Shown piece by piece: positions 1 to 5,276 of a stretch of 5,276 nt of DNA. The notes below the pieces were generated by a model, which searched no databases, was not told the origin of the DNA, and saw only the letters and a list, made by a program, of their open reading frames with translations. The position numbers and the translations under genes are program-made. Each line of letters begins with the position of its first letter. Position 1 is the first letter of the stretch. The DNA is from Bacillota bacterium (GTDB lineage Bacteria; Bacillota; Clostridia; Lachnospirales; Cellulosilyticaceae): positions 1 through 5,276 of the forward strand of contig JAEXBC010000010.1 in NCBI GenBank assembly GCA_023457875.1, given 5' to 3'.

Positions 1-1040
1 CTAATTGGCCCCATATTCTTGATTTGTTGCATCTGTTCTAGGAAGTCCTCGAAGTTAAATTCAGCTTTCATAAACTTAGCTTCCATTTCTCTTGCTTTCT
101 TCTCATCAATGCCTTGTTGCGCCTTCTCAATGAGTGTCAGCACATCTCCCATACCCAGAATACGGGAAGCAATACGTTCTGGATGAAAAGCTTCTAAATC
201 ATTGAGTTTTTCTCCCATACCTACGTATTTAATAGGTTTATTAGTAACTGCCTTAACAGATAAAGCTGCACCGCCTCTACTATCACCGTCAAGTTTTGTC
301 ATCACCACGCCATCAAGACCTAGTGCTTCTTGAAAAGACTCGGCAACATTAACAGCATCCTGTCCTGTCATTGCGTCTACTACTAATAATATTTCTTGAG
401 GTTTGACAATTGATTTGATGTTTTTAAGCTCATCCATCAGAACTTCATCAATATGCAAACGTCCAGCTGTATCTATAATCACAACATCTAAGTTATTTTC
501 TTTTGCATAAGCCACGCCAGTTTCAGCTATATCCACTGGGTTTTTGCTGTCTCCTAATGAAAACACAGGCACATTCACTTGTTTTCCAACTTTAATTAAC
601 TGTTCAATTGCAGCTGGGCGGTAAACGTCACAAGCTACAAGGAGCGGTCTTTTCCCTTGAGATTTAATCACACTACTTAATTTGGCACTTGTGGTTGTTT
701 TACCTGCCCCTTGAAGACCTACCATCATGATAACGGTAATGCCCCTTGGTGCAAAATTAATCTTGCTTTGCGTAGAACCCATTAAGTTAATCAGTTCTTC
801 ATTAACAATTTTAATAACTTGTTGACCTGGTGTTAAACTCTCCAACACTTCATGTCCAACAGCACGTTCTTCAACAGTTTTAACGAACTGCTTAACAACT
901 TTAAAGTTAACATCTGCTTCTAATAATGCTAGCTTGACTTCTCTAAGGGCTAGCTTTACGTCTTTATCTGAAAGCTTACCTTTTCCCTTTAGTTGTTTAA
1001 AAACCTCTTGAAGTTTGTTTGATAATTGATCAAAGGCCAT
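1..1040 (-). CDS. ffh: Signal recognition particle GTPase Ffh (SRP54), 3' end outside window
   Basis: Ffh is the protein core of the signal recognition particle. It binds signal sequences emerging from the ribosome through its M domain and docks with FtsY through its NG GTPase. The frame opens at ATG (1038-1040) and stays open to the window edge, giving 346 residues; family members are usually near 450, so about 100 are missing. Visible parts are the N domain with ALLEADV at about 38-44, G1 GLQGAGKT at 108-115, G2 DVYRPAA at 138-144, G3 DTAGR at 190-194, G4 TKLDG at 248-252, G5 GMGEK at 274-278, the closing LGMGD at 295-299, and the start of the M domain. The frame leaves the window at a K-N-M-G-P-I stretch leading into the finger loop, so the RNA-binding part of M is not seen. 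A strong AGGAGG lies 6 nt before the start, and ylxM ends 10 nt upstream, so the pair is probably co-transcribed and translationally coupled. No key GTPase residue is missing. Confidence 0.98.
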   Translation of the reverse strand, partial: MAFDQLSNKLQEVFKQLKGKGKLSDKDVKLALREVKLALLEADVNFKVVKQFVKTVEERAVGHEVLESLTPGQQVIKIVNEELINLMGSTQSKINFAPRGITVIMMVGLQGAGKTTTSAKLSSVIKSQGKRPLLVACDVYRPAAIEQLIKVGKQVNVPVFSLGDSKNPVDIAETGVAYAKENNLDVVIIDTAGRLHIDEVLMDELKNIKSIVKPQEILLVVDAMTGQDAVNVAESFQEALGLDGVVMTKLDGDSRGGAALSVKAVTNKPIKYVGMGEKLNDLEAFHPERIASRILGMGDVLTLIEKAQQGIDEKKAREMEAKFMKAEFNFEDFLEQMQQIKNMGPI

Positions 1041-1046
1041 ATCTGC

Positions 1047-1052
1047 CCTCCT
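1047..1052 (-). promoter_or_regulatory. ffh ribosome binding site overlapping the ylxM stop codon
   Basis: AGGAGG on the minus strand sits 6 nt upstream of the ffh ATG. The first two bases of this site are the last two of the ylxM stop codon TAG (1051-1053), giving TAGGAGG. A ribosome terminating on ylxM therefore sits on the ffh initiation site, which favours coupled translation. The sequence is directly visible; the coupling is inferred. Confidence 0.92.
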
Positions 1053-1404
1053 AAATCTTATTGATTAATTTATCTACCAGCGTCATAACCTCTTGCATAT
1101 ATTCAACGGATTCATGGGATAAACCTTCTTGCATTTGCTCACATAAATGCTTGATTTTGGTTAAAGTTTGTTGCTCGTACTGATATTTATCAAATAAGTG
1201 TAATTTATTTTCGTAATCTAATAGCTTTTGTTCAGCTTTTTTAATCGTGTCAAAAATACTTTGCCTACTAATTTGATGTTGCTGGGCTAATTCTCCTAAT
1301 GACAAATCCTCAAAATAGTAGTCTCTTAACAATTCTCTTTGCTTATCCGTTAATACTTCTTGATAAAAGTCAAATAAATAGGTAATCACTACAAACTTTT
1401 CCAT
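1051..1404 (-). CDS. ylxM: YlxM family helix-turn-helix SRP accessory protein
   Basis: YlxM (UPF0122) proteins are small, sigma-70 region 4-like helix-turn-helix proteins encoded next to ffh in Bacillota. In Streptococcus mutans YlxM has been described as an accessory protein that influences SRP components. From ATG 1402-1404 the product is 117 residues and opens MEKFVVITYLFDFYQ, the usual family start. The helix-turn-helix is about residues 34-61 (LSLGELAQQHQISRQSIFD), followed by a helical, charged tail. The frame also has an ATG at 1444-1446 that would add 14 residues. I reject it because it lacks a ribosome binding site, adds residues not typical of the family, and lies at or upstream of the start site predicted from the promoter at 1450-1478. 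The chosen ATG has AGGAG 6 nt upstream. The gene is first in a probable ylxM-ffh transcript and also lies downstream of ftsY. Whether it binds DNA, SRP RNA or Ffh cannot be told from sequence. Confidence 0.94.
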   Translation of the reverse strand: MEKFVVITYLFDFYQEVLTDKQRELLRDYYFEDLSLGELAQQHQISRQSIFDTIKKAEQKLLDYENKLHLFDKYQYEQQTLTKIKHLCEQMQEGLSHESVEYMQEVMTLVDKLINKI

Positions 1405-1410
1405 GTTTAA

Positions 1411-1415
1411 CTCCT
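1411..1415 (-). promoter_or_regulatory. ylxM ribosome binding site deciding the start
   Basis: AGGAG on the minus strand is spaced 6 nt from the ATG at 1402-1404. The in-frame ATG further upstream (1444-1446) has no purine-rich site before it, only a T-rich stretch that includes the promoter -10 box. This site is therefore the main evidence for the 117-residue form of YlxM. Confidence 0.88.
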
Positions 1416-1449
1416 GATCACTGTCAATCACTTTTACTTTACACATGAA

Positions 1450-1478
1450 ATTATAATAAAAACCCTGTTGCTTGTCAA
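1450..1478 (-). promoter_or_regulatory. Perfect consensus sigma-A (sigma-70) promoter for ylxM-ffh
   Basis: On the minus strand TTGACA (1473-1478) is followed by exactly 17 nt and then TATAAT (1450-1455), a full match to the vegetative consensus in both boxes and in spacing. A run of five A (1481-1485) lies just upstream of the -35 box, resembling part of an UP element. Transcription would begin near 1444-1442, giving a leader of about 38-40 nt before the ylxM ATG at 1404. The promoter lies about 30 nt past the ftsY stop codon, so ylxM-ffh and downstream genes can be transcribed independently of smc-ftsY. No convincing terminator separates ftsY from it, so read-through from upstream is also likely. 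Confidence 0.88.
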
Positions 1479-1508
1479 CCTTTTTCTGTGTTTCTAGGTT
1501 CCTCTTAT

Positions 1509-2816
1509 TTATTCTGCCTTAAATAATGCAGTGGCAAATGCCTTTGCATCAAAGGGTTGTAAGTCATCTATCTTTTCTCCAACACCAATATACTTCACTG
1601 GAACCTTGAGGGACTCGTATATGCCTACAATTGCGCCCCCCTTTGCCGTTCCATCTAGCTTAGTCAATATAATCCCATTAATATCTGCCACTTCCTTGAA
1701 AAGTTTAACCTGCGAAATGGCATTTTGGCCTGTTGTTGCATCAAGCACAATTAAGGTTTCTCGCTTGGCATTTGGATATTCACGGCTAATAATACGAGAA
1801 ATTTTCTCTAGTTCCTTCATCAAGTTAGTTTTATTTTGTAATCTTCCTGCTGTATCACATATCAGTACATCAGTTTTTCTTGATTTGGCTGCTGCAATAG
1901 CATCAAAAACAACTGCTGCTGCATCTGTACCTTCTTCATGCTTGATGAGGTCTACACCAGCTCTATCGGTCCATATCTGAAGCTGCTGGATAGCTGCTGC
2001 CCTAAAGGTATCTGCAGCTGCAACCAAAACTTTCTTATGGTTCGTTTTAAATAAATGAGCCATTTTACCAATGGAGGTGGTTTTACCTACTCCATTTACA
2101 CCGATTACCAAGATCACCGTTGGTCTGTCCTCACTTAAAATTTGTTCAGTAGGTTGCGCTGTCAATATGTTCGTTATAATCTCCTGCAGGACGCTTTTGA
2201 GCAAAGTGGGATCAACAATTTTATCTGTCTTAACTTTTTGTTTAAGCTGCTCCATAATCTTTAATGTGGTTTCCACACCAAAATCAGCTATAATTAAGGC
2301 TTCTTCAAGCTCTTCATAAAGTTCTTCATCAATATGCTTAAAATTACTTAATACATCGTCTACCCCTTTTAAAATACTATCTCTTGTTTTACTCAAACCA
2401 CCGAATAAGCGCTTAATAAAACTTTTTTTGCTTTGCTCTTTTGTATCTTCCTCCAGAGAAGCTTCTTCTATGCTTATATCTTCTTCTACTTTATCTTCTT
2501 GTGCTTTTACCTCTTCAACCTTTTCTTCTTGATTCATTGATTTTTCTTGATAGATGCTATTTTCTTGAGGAGGTGTTAGCTCTTCTTGGCTCATTTCTTT
2601 CTGGGTATTTGTCTTTTCTTGTAGGTTCATTTCTTCTTGAACCTTGTTTTTCTCTTGCGTCTTGATTGTTTCCTGCTGCTCTATCATAGGTTCACTTTCA
2701 TCATCAAACCCACTTAATCCATGCTCAGTATCTTCAAAAGAGAGTCCCTTTCCATCTGAAGGAATGCTCGTTTCACCTTTATCACCTTTATTAAATATCT
2801 TCTTAAAAAAACTCAC
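1509..2816 (-). CDS. ftsY: Signal recognition particle receptor FtsY with long acidic N-terminal extension
   Basis: FtsY is the membrane-associated SRP receptor GTPase. It forms a heterodimer with Ffh, and mutual GTP hydrolysis hands the ribosome to the translocon. The 435-residue product has an intact NG domain: the N domain from about 145, G1 GVNGVGKTT at 239-247, G2 DTFRAAA at 269-275, G3 DTAGR at 321-325, G4 TKLDG at 385-389, G5 GVGEK at 411-415 and the closing DLQPFD. It is about 100-130 residues longer than typical Bacillus and clostridial FtsY because of an acidic Q/E/K-rich region at about 40-130 with a hexapeptide repeat. Short basic-hydrophobic motifs, SFFKKIF (2-8) and SFIKRLF (132-138), flank this region and resemble known FtsY membrane-targeting helices. 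The start codon is GTG (2814-2816), chosen because AGGAGG lies 7 nt upstream and MSFFKK is a common FtsY N-terminus. smc ends 11 nt upstream, so the two are probably one transcript. Confidence 0.98.
   Translation of the reverse strand: MSFFKKIFNKGDKGETSIPSDGKGLSFEDTEHGLSGFDDESEPMIEQQETIKTQEKNKVQEEMNLQEKTNTQKEMSQEELTPPQENSIYQEKSMNQEEKVEEVKAQEDKVEEDISIEEASLEEDTKEQSKKSFIKRLFGGLSKTRDSILKGVDDVLSNFKHIDEELYEELEEALIIADFGVETTLKIMEQLKQKVKTDKIVDPTLLKSVLQEIITNILTAQPTEQILSEDRPTVILVIGVNGVGKTTSIGKMAHLFKTNHKKVLVAAADTFRAAAIQQLQIWTDRAGVDLIKHEEGTDAAAVVFDAIAAAKSRKTDVLICDTAGRLQNKTNLMKELEKISRIISREYPNAKRETLIVLDATTGQNAISQVKLFKEVADINGIILTKLDGTAKGGAIVGIYESLKVPVKYIGVGEKIDDLQPFDAKAFATALFKAE
2514..2675 (-). repeat. Degenerate 18-nt tandem repeat coding nine QE-headed hexapeptides in FtsY
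   Basis: Codons 48-101 of ftsY fall into nine consecutive six-residue units, most beginning QE: QETIKT, QEKNKV, QEEMNL, QEKTNT, QKEMSQ, EELTPP, QENSIY, QEKSMN and QEEKVE. Glutamine occurs at residues 48, 54, 60, 66, 72, 84, 90 and 96; at 78 it is displaced by one position. In DNA the unit head is usually CAAGAA, while the other 12 nt vary in sequence but not in length. This looks like an old, diverged tandem expansion that kept its 18-nt phase. The period of six does not match a canonical heptad coiled coil. Its function is unknown. Confidence 0.8.
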
Positions 2817-2823
2817 ACTTTTG

Positions 2824-2829
2824 CCTCCT
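2824..2829 (-). promoter_or_regulatory. ftsY ribosome binding site overlapping the smc stop codon
   Basis: AGGAGG on the minus strand lies 7 nt before the GTG start of ftsY. Its first two bases belong to the smc stop codon TAG (2828-2830), giving TAGGAGG, the same arrangement as at the ylxM-ffh junction. A neighbouring GTG at 2816-2818 is followed directly by TGA and cannot be the start, so this site supports GTG 2814-2816. Confidence 0.9.
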
Positions 2830-5276
2830 AGCTTGTCTTCTTTTCTTCAATATAATGTTTTACATCCTCTAATTGAATAGAAAGAATGGTAGAAACCCCT
2901 CTTTCTTGCATCGTTACGCCATATAAGGTATGTGCTCTTTCCATTGTTCCTTTTCTATGTGTAATAACAACAAACTGCATCTGGCTGGATAATCGTTCTA
3001 AGTAATCTGCAAAACGTAATACATTGGCATCATCTAGGGCAGCTTCAATTTCATCCAACACACAAAATGGTGATGGCTTGAGTTTTAAGATACCAAAGAT
3101 GAGGGATATAGCCGTTAAGGTTCGTTCTCCACCTGAAAGCAGTGTCATATTCTGCAATTTCTTACCTGGTGGTTTTGCAATAATCTCTATTCCTGATTCC
3201 AAAATGTTTTCTTCGTCTAACAAATTGAGGTAAGCCTCTCCTCCGCCAAATAACTCCTTAAATACCTCTGAGAAATTCTTCGCTATAATCGTAAATTGAG
3301 CAGTAAAGATGGCTTTCATTTGCTCCATTAATCCAGATATCATCTGTTCTAATGCTTCTTCTGCTTTTTCAATGTCTTCCTTTTGACGAGATAGGAATTC
3401 ATAACGGGTTTTGGTTTCTTTATACTCCTCTACCGCATTAACATTTACATTTCCAATCTGCTTAATCATAGAACGTATTTCAGTAGATTGCTTTTTGAGT
3501 TCAGAAATCACAATATTGTCTCTCTTATAGGTTAAAGCATGGCTATAGGTAAGTTCATATTGCTCCCACATACTATTACCCCAGTTTTGTTTCTGAAGGG
3601 TACTGTTTTGCTTTTTGTTTTCTAAACGATATTTCTCTTCTTTTAATAGGTCAACTTGTTCATTTAGAGCCATCATTTGCTGAGTCAGCTGCTTTTCATC
3701 TATCTCCAGCTTAACCTTTTCATCTTCAAGTTGTTTTCTCTGGCGTTTACTTTCCTCAATTTCTTGGTGACCTACTTCAATTTCAGTTTGAATGACTTCA
3801 TTCTTCTTTAACAAGTCCTCTATTTCATTTTTGTATGCCTCAATGGTACGCTCAATACTTACATTTTTTTCATCATGTCCATCTATATCTGCTTTTAGCT
3901 CTGCAATCTGTTCATTGATATAGGCTACATTCTGCTCGGTACTAGAAAGTTGAATGCGTTTATTGGTTAATTCTTTATCCATTTGCTCTTTCGTGTTTTT
4001 TGAAAGAGATAGTTGTTTTTCTAAATCTTCTATTGCTACTTGCTCATGAGAAATCGTGTTTTTTAACTCTACTAACTTATCTTTTACTTCCTCTTGCCCT
4101 GATTGCAGCGCTTCTATAGATTCCTCTATAGCATTTCTCTCTGTGATAAATTGCAATTGATTATTCTTAATAAGCTTTAATGCTTGGGCACTTTTTTCAT
4201 ATTCCAAACTATAGCTATTTAGCTCGTCGCTTGTTGTCACATAAAGCCCATTGGTTTTTTCGTAATTTACTAAAAGTGCTTCTAACTTTTGTTTGATATC
4301 CGCATCGGTACGTTTTTGTTCCTGAATGTCTTGGTTTAAATCCCTTAACTTTTTTTCTAGTTCCTTTATCTCTCTAGAACGTGAAAAAATATTATTGACT
4401 TGATTTTTCATGCTCCCGCCACTTAAAGAACCACCGCTGTTAAATACCTCTCCTTCTAAGGTGACGATCTTATACTGGTACCCATATTTTTTGGCAATTC
4501 GTGAGGCGTTATTCATATCTTCAACAATGATAATTCGCCCTAGCAGTGATGAGACAATATGACTATACTGCTTGTCATACTCTATCAAATCACTTCCAAA
4601 TCCCAAAAAGCCCACTTCTTGTACAAGACGATCATTGTTGATGCGATGACCTTCTTTAATCGTATCTAAGGGTAAAAAGGTAACACGGGAAATACCTCTT
4701 TGCTTCATGGTAGTAATCATCGCTTTAGCATCATTTTCTGTTTGGGTGACTATATTTTGGATAGCGCCACCTAAAGCAGTAACAATGGCAATCTCATAAG
4801 CCTTGGGAACTTCCAGAAGTTCTCCCACAACCCCTATGATCCCTTGCCATTTGCTTACGTCTGTCTTTGCAATCTGAAGTACCTGTTTAACACTTCCAAA
4901 ATAACCTTCATGTTCTTCTTTAATATGCTGTAACCACTTAAGTTGTCTTTCTACTTCTTTACTATTTTGAATAGAGGTACTTAAGGCTTTTTCACTAGCC
5001 ATCTTTCTTTCACTTAATGTCTGTTTGTCACTCTCCATTACATCTAATTGCCTTTTTAAATCCTCTAGTTTTACCTTTGACTCTCTTTGGTACTTCTCAA
5101 ATAGCCTACAGTTCACTTCTTGATGTTGAATTTCACTATTTTGCATTGCAATTTGTTCATTAATTTGACTTTTGCGATATTCCATTTGCTCTTGCACATC
5201 ATCGCTTTTTTGAACCTCAGCCTTGAAAAGATCGATTTCTCTCATTTTATCAAATAAATTTTGCCTTGAGTCATCA
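2828..5276 (-). CDS. smc: Chromosome segregation ATPase SMC, 5' part outside window
   Basis: SMC is the large dimeric ATPase that organises and condenses the chromosome together with ScpA and ScpB. The frame is open at the right edge, giving 815 visible residues (residue 1 at 5275-5273); bacterial SMCs are about 1,180, so roughly 370 N-terminal residues with Walker A and the outgoing coil are missing. The methionine codon at 5243-5245 is internal, not the start. In visible numbering, residues 1-115 are coiled coil, about 116-290 the hinge dimerisation domain ending in GGSLSGGS (281-288), about 296-640 the charged returning coiled coil, and the rest the C-terminal ABC head. The head shows GNVNVNAVEEY (608-618), FGGGEAYL (676-683), signature LSGGE (713-717), Walker B with D741 and catalytic E742, D-loop ALDD (746-749) and H-loop H773. 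All are intact. The stop TAG merges into the ftsY ribosome binding site, suggesting co-expression. Confidence 0.98.
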   Translation of the reverse strand, partial: DDSRQNLFDKMREIDLFKAEVQKSDDVQEQMEYRKSQINEQIAMQNSEIQHQEVNCRLFEKYQRESKVKLEDLKRQLDVMESDKQTLSERKMASEKALSTSIQNSKEVERQLKWLQHIKEEHEGYFGSVKQVLQIAKTDVSKWQGIIGVVGELLEVPKAYEIAIVTALGGAIQNIVTQTENDAKAMITTMKQRGISRVTFLPLDTIKEGHRINNDRLVQEVGFLGFGSDLIEYDKQYSHIVSSLLGRIIIVEDMNNASRIAKKYGYQYKIVTLEGEVFNSGGSLSGGSMKNQVNNIFSRSREIKELEKKLRDLNQDIQEQKRTDADIKQKLEALLVNYEKTNGLYVTTSDELNSYSLEYEKSAQALKLIKNNQLQFITERNAIEESIEALQSGQEEVKDKLVELKNTISHEQVAIEDLEKQLSLSKNTKEQMDKELTNKRIQLSSTEQNVAYINEQIAELKADIDGHDEKNVSIERTIEAYKNEIEDLLKKNEVIQTEIEVGHQEIEESKRQRKQLEDEKVKLEIDEKQLTQQMMALNEQVDLLKEEKYRLENKKQNSTLQKQNWGNSMWEQYELTYSHALTYKRDNIVISELKKQSTEIRSMIKQIGNVNVNAVEEYKETKTRYEFLSRQKEDIEKAEEALEQMISGLMEQMKAIFTAQFTIIAKNFSEVFKELFGGGEAYLNLLDEENILESGIEIIAKPPGKKLQNMTLLSGGERTLTAISLIFGILKLKPSPFCVLDEIEAALDDANVLRFADYLERLSSQMQFVVITHRKGTMERAHTLYGVTMQERGVSTILSIQLEDVKHYIEEKKTS

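Noticed and set aside
928..956. GCTAGCTT repeated 21 nt apart in ffh
   Set aside because: It encodes the two KLA segments of the conserved N-domain helix (KLALREVKLALLEA) with the same codons; explained by protein sequence.
1422..1427. Second TTGACA on the minus strand in the ylxM leader
   Set aside because: Seventeen nt downstream reads ATGGAA, nothing like a -10 box, and it lies within the predicted transcript.
1460..1503. Possible terminator hairpins after ftsY (GTTG/CAAC followed by T5; AACCT/AGGTT)
   Set aside because: Stems are only 4-5 bp, the first overlaps the -35 box, and the T run is the promoter spacer. Not convincing as an intrinsic terminator.
1405..1508. SRP RNA gene or riboswitch in the only sizeable gap
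   Set aside because: The gap is 104 nt and is filled by the promoter and a short leader. No SRP RNA helix 8 motif or structured aptamer is visible.
1924..1956. FtsY has TDAAAVVFDA where many relatives have a proline after the D
   Set aside because: This position varies in the family (E. coli FtsY also lacks the proline), and all catalytic motifs are intact, so it is not a meaningful anomaly.
1531..1980. 149-codon plus-strand open frame opposite ftsY
   Set aside because: It is the complement of the conserved FtsY GTPase domain, has no ribosome binding site and no recognisable protein, and is a shadow of ftsY.
2071..2319. 82-codon plus-strand open frame opposite ftsY
   Set aside because: Antisense to the FtsY G1 and N-domain region; no initiation signal and a low-complexity product.
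2423..2429. Seven-base A run in ftsY codons 130-132 (and a seven-base T run just after the start, 2805-2811) as slippage sites
   Set aside because: Runs of seven are ordinary in AT-rich DNA. The A run is not in the reading phase needed for a classical X-XXY-YYZ frameshift heptamer, and the downstream frame is plainly intact.
2441..2665. Leucine-rich plus-strand frame that looks like a membrane peptide
   Set aside because: The leucines are the complement of the CAAGAA-rich repeat coding for Q and E in FtsY, so the hydrophobicity is a by-product. The plus-strand AGGAGG near 2570 is the complement of the TPP codons.
2644..2880. Plus-strand frame spanning the smc-ftsY junction
   Set aside because: It overlaps two well-supported minus-strand genes and has no recognisable content.
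3024..3233. 69-codon plus-strand frame opposite the smc head
   Set aside because: Complement of the Walker B and signature region of SMC; no ribosome binding site.

Overview
The window is an AT-rich piece of a low-GC Gram-positive (Bacillota) chromosome. Four genes lie head to tail on the minus strand in the order smc (5' part missing), ftsY, ylxM, ffh (3' part missing). This is the conserved rnc-smc-ftsY-ylxM-ffh-rpsP neighbourhood of Bacillus and Clostridia. The protein sequences and AGGAGG-type ribosome binding sites fit Clostridia, perhaps a Lachnospirales relative, but the window alone does not fix the genus. Coding density is very high, and no mobile element, CRISPR array, tRNA, rRNA or SRP RNA gene is visible.

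Layout in the direction of transcription (right to left). Positions 5276-2828 hold the hinge, return coiled coil and C-terminal ATPase head of SMC. ftsY (2816-1509) follows after an 11-nt gap and encodes the SRP receptor, with an unusually long acidic, repeat-bearing N-terminal extension. The 104-nt gap 1508-1405 contains a perfect consensus sigma-A type promoter and the ylxM leader. ylxM (1404-1051) encodes a small helix-turn-helix SRP accessory protein. ffh (1040-1), after a 10-nt gap, encodes the SRP GTPase and runs out of the window in its M domain.

Ffh binds signal sequences at the ribosome, FtsY receives the complex at the membrane through a pseudo-symmetric GTPase heterodimer, and YlxM is an SRP-linked accessory factor. 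SMC is the chromosome condensation ATPase and shares the locus by conserved synteny rather than by pathway.

This is core housekeeping DNA, and I do not see a new biological system in it. The points worth a second look are the textbook-perfect promoter between ftsY and ylxM (which also shows that the longest ylxM reading frame starts too early), two junctions where the upstream TAG stop forms part of a TAGGAGG ribosome binding site, and the FtsY extension. That extension has nine near-perfect six-residue repeats and is bracketed by two copies of an SF-hydrophobic-K-K/R-hydrophobic-F membrane-targeting-like motif.
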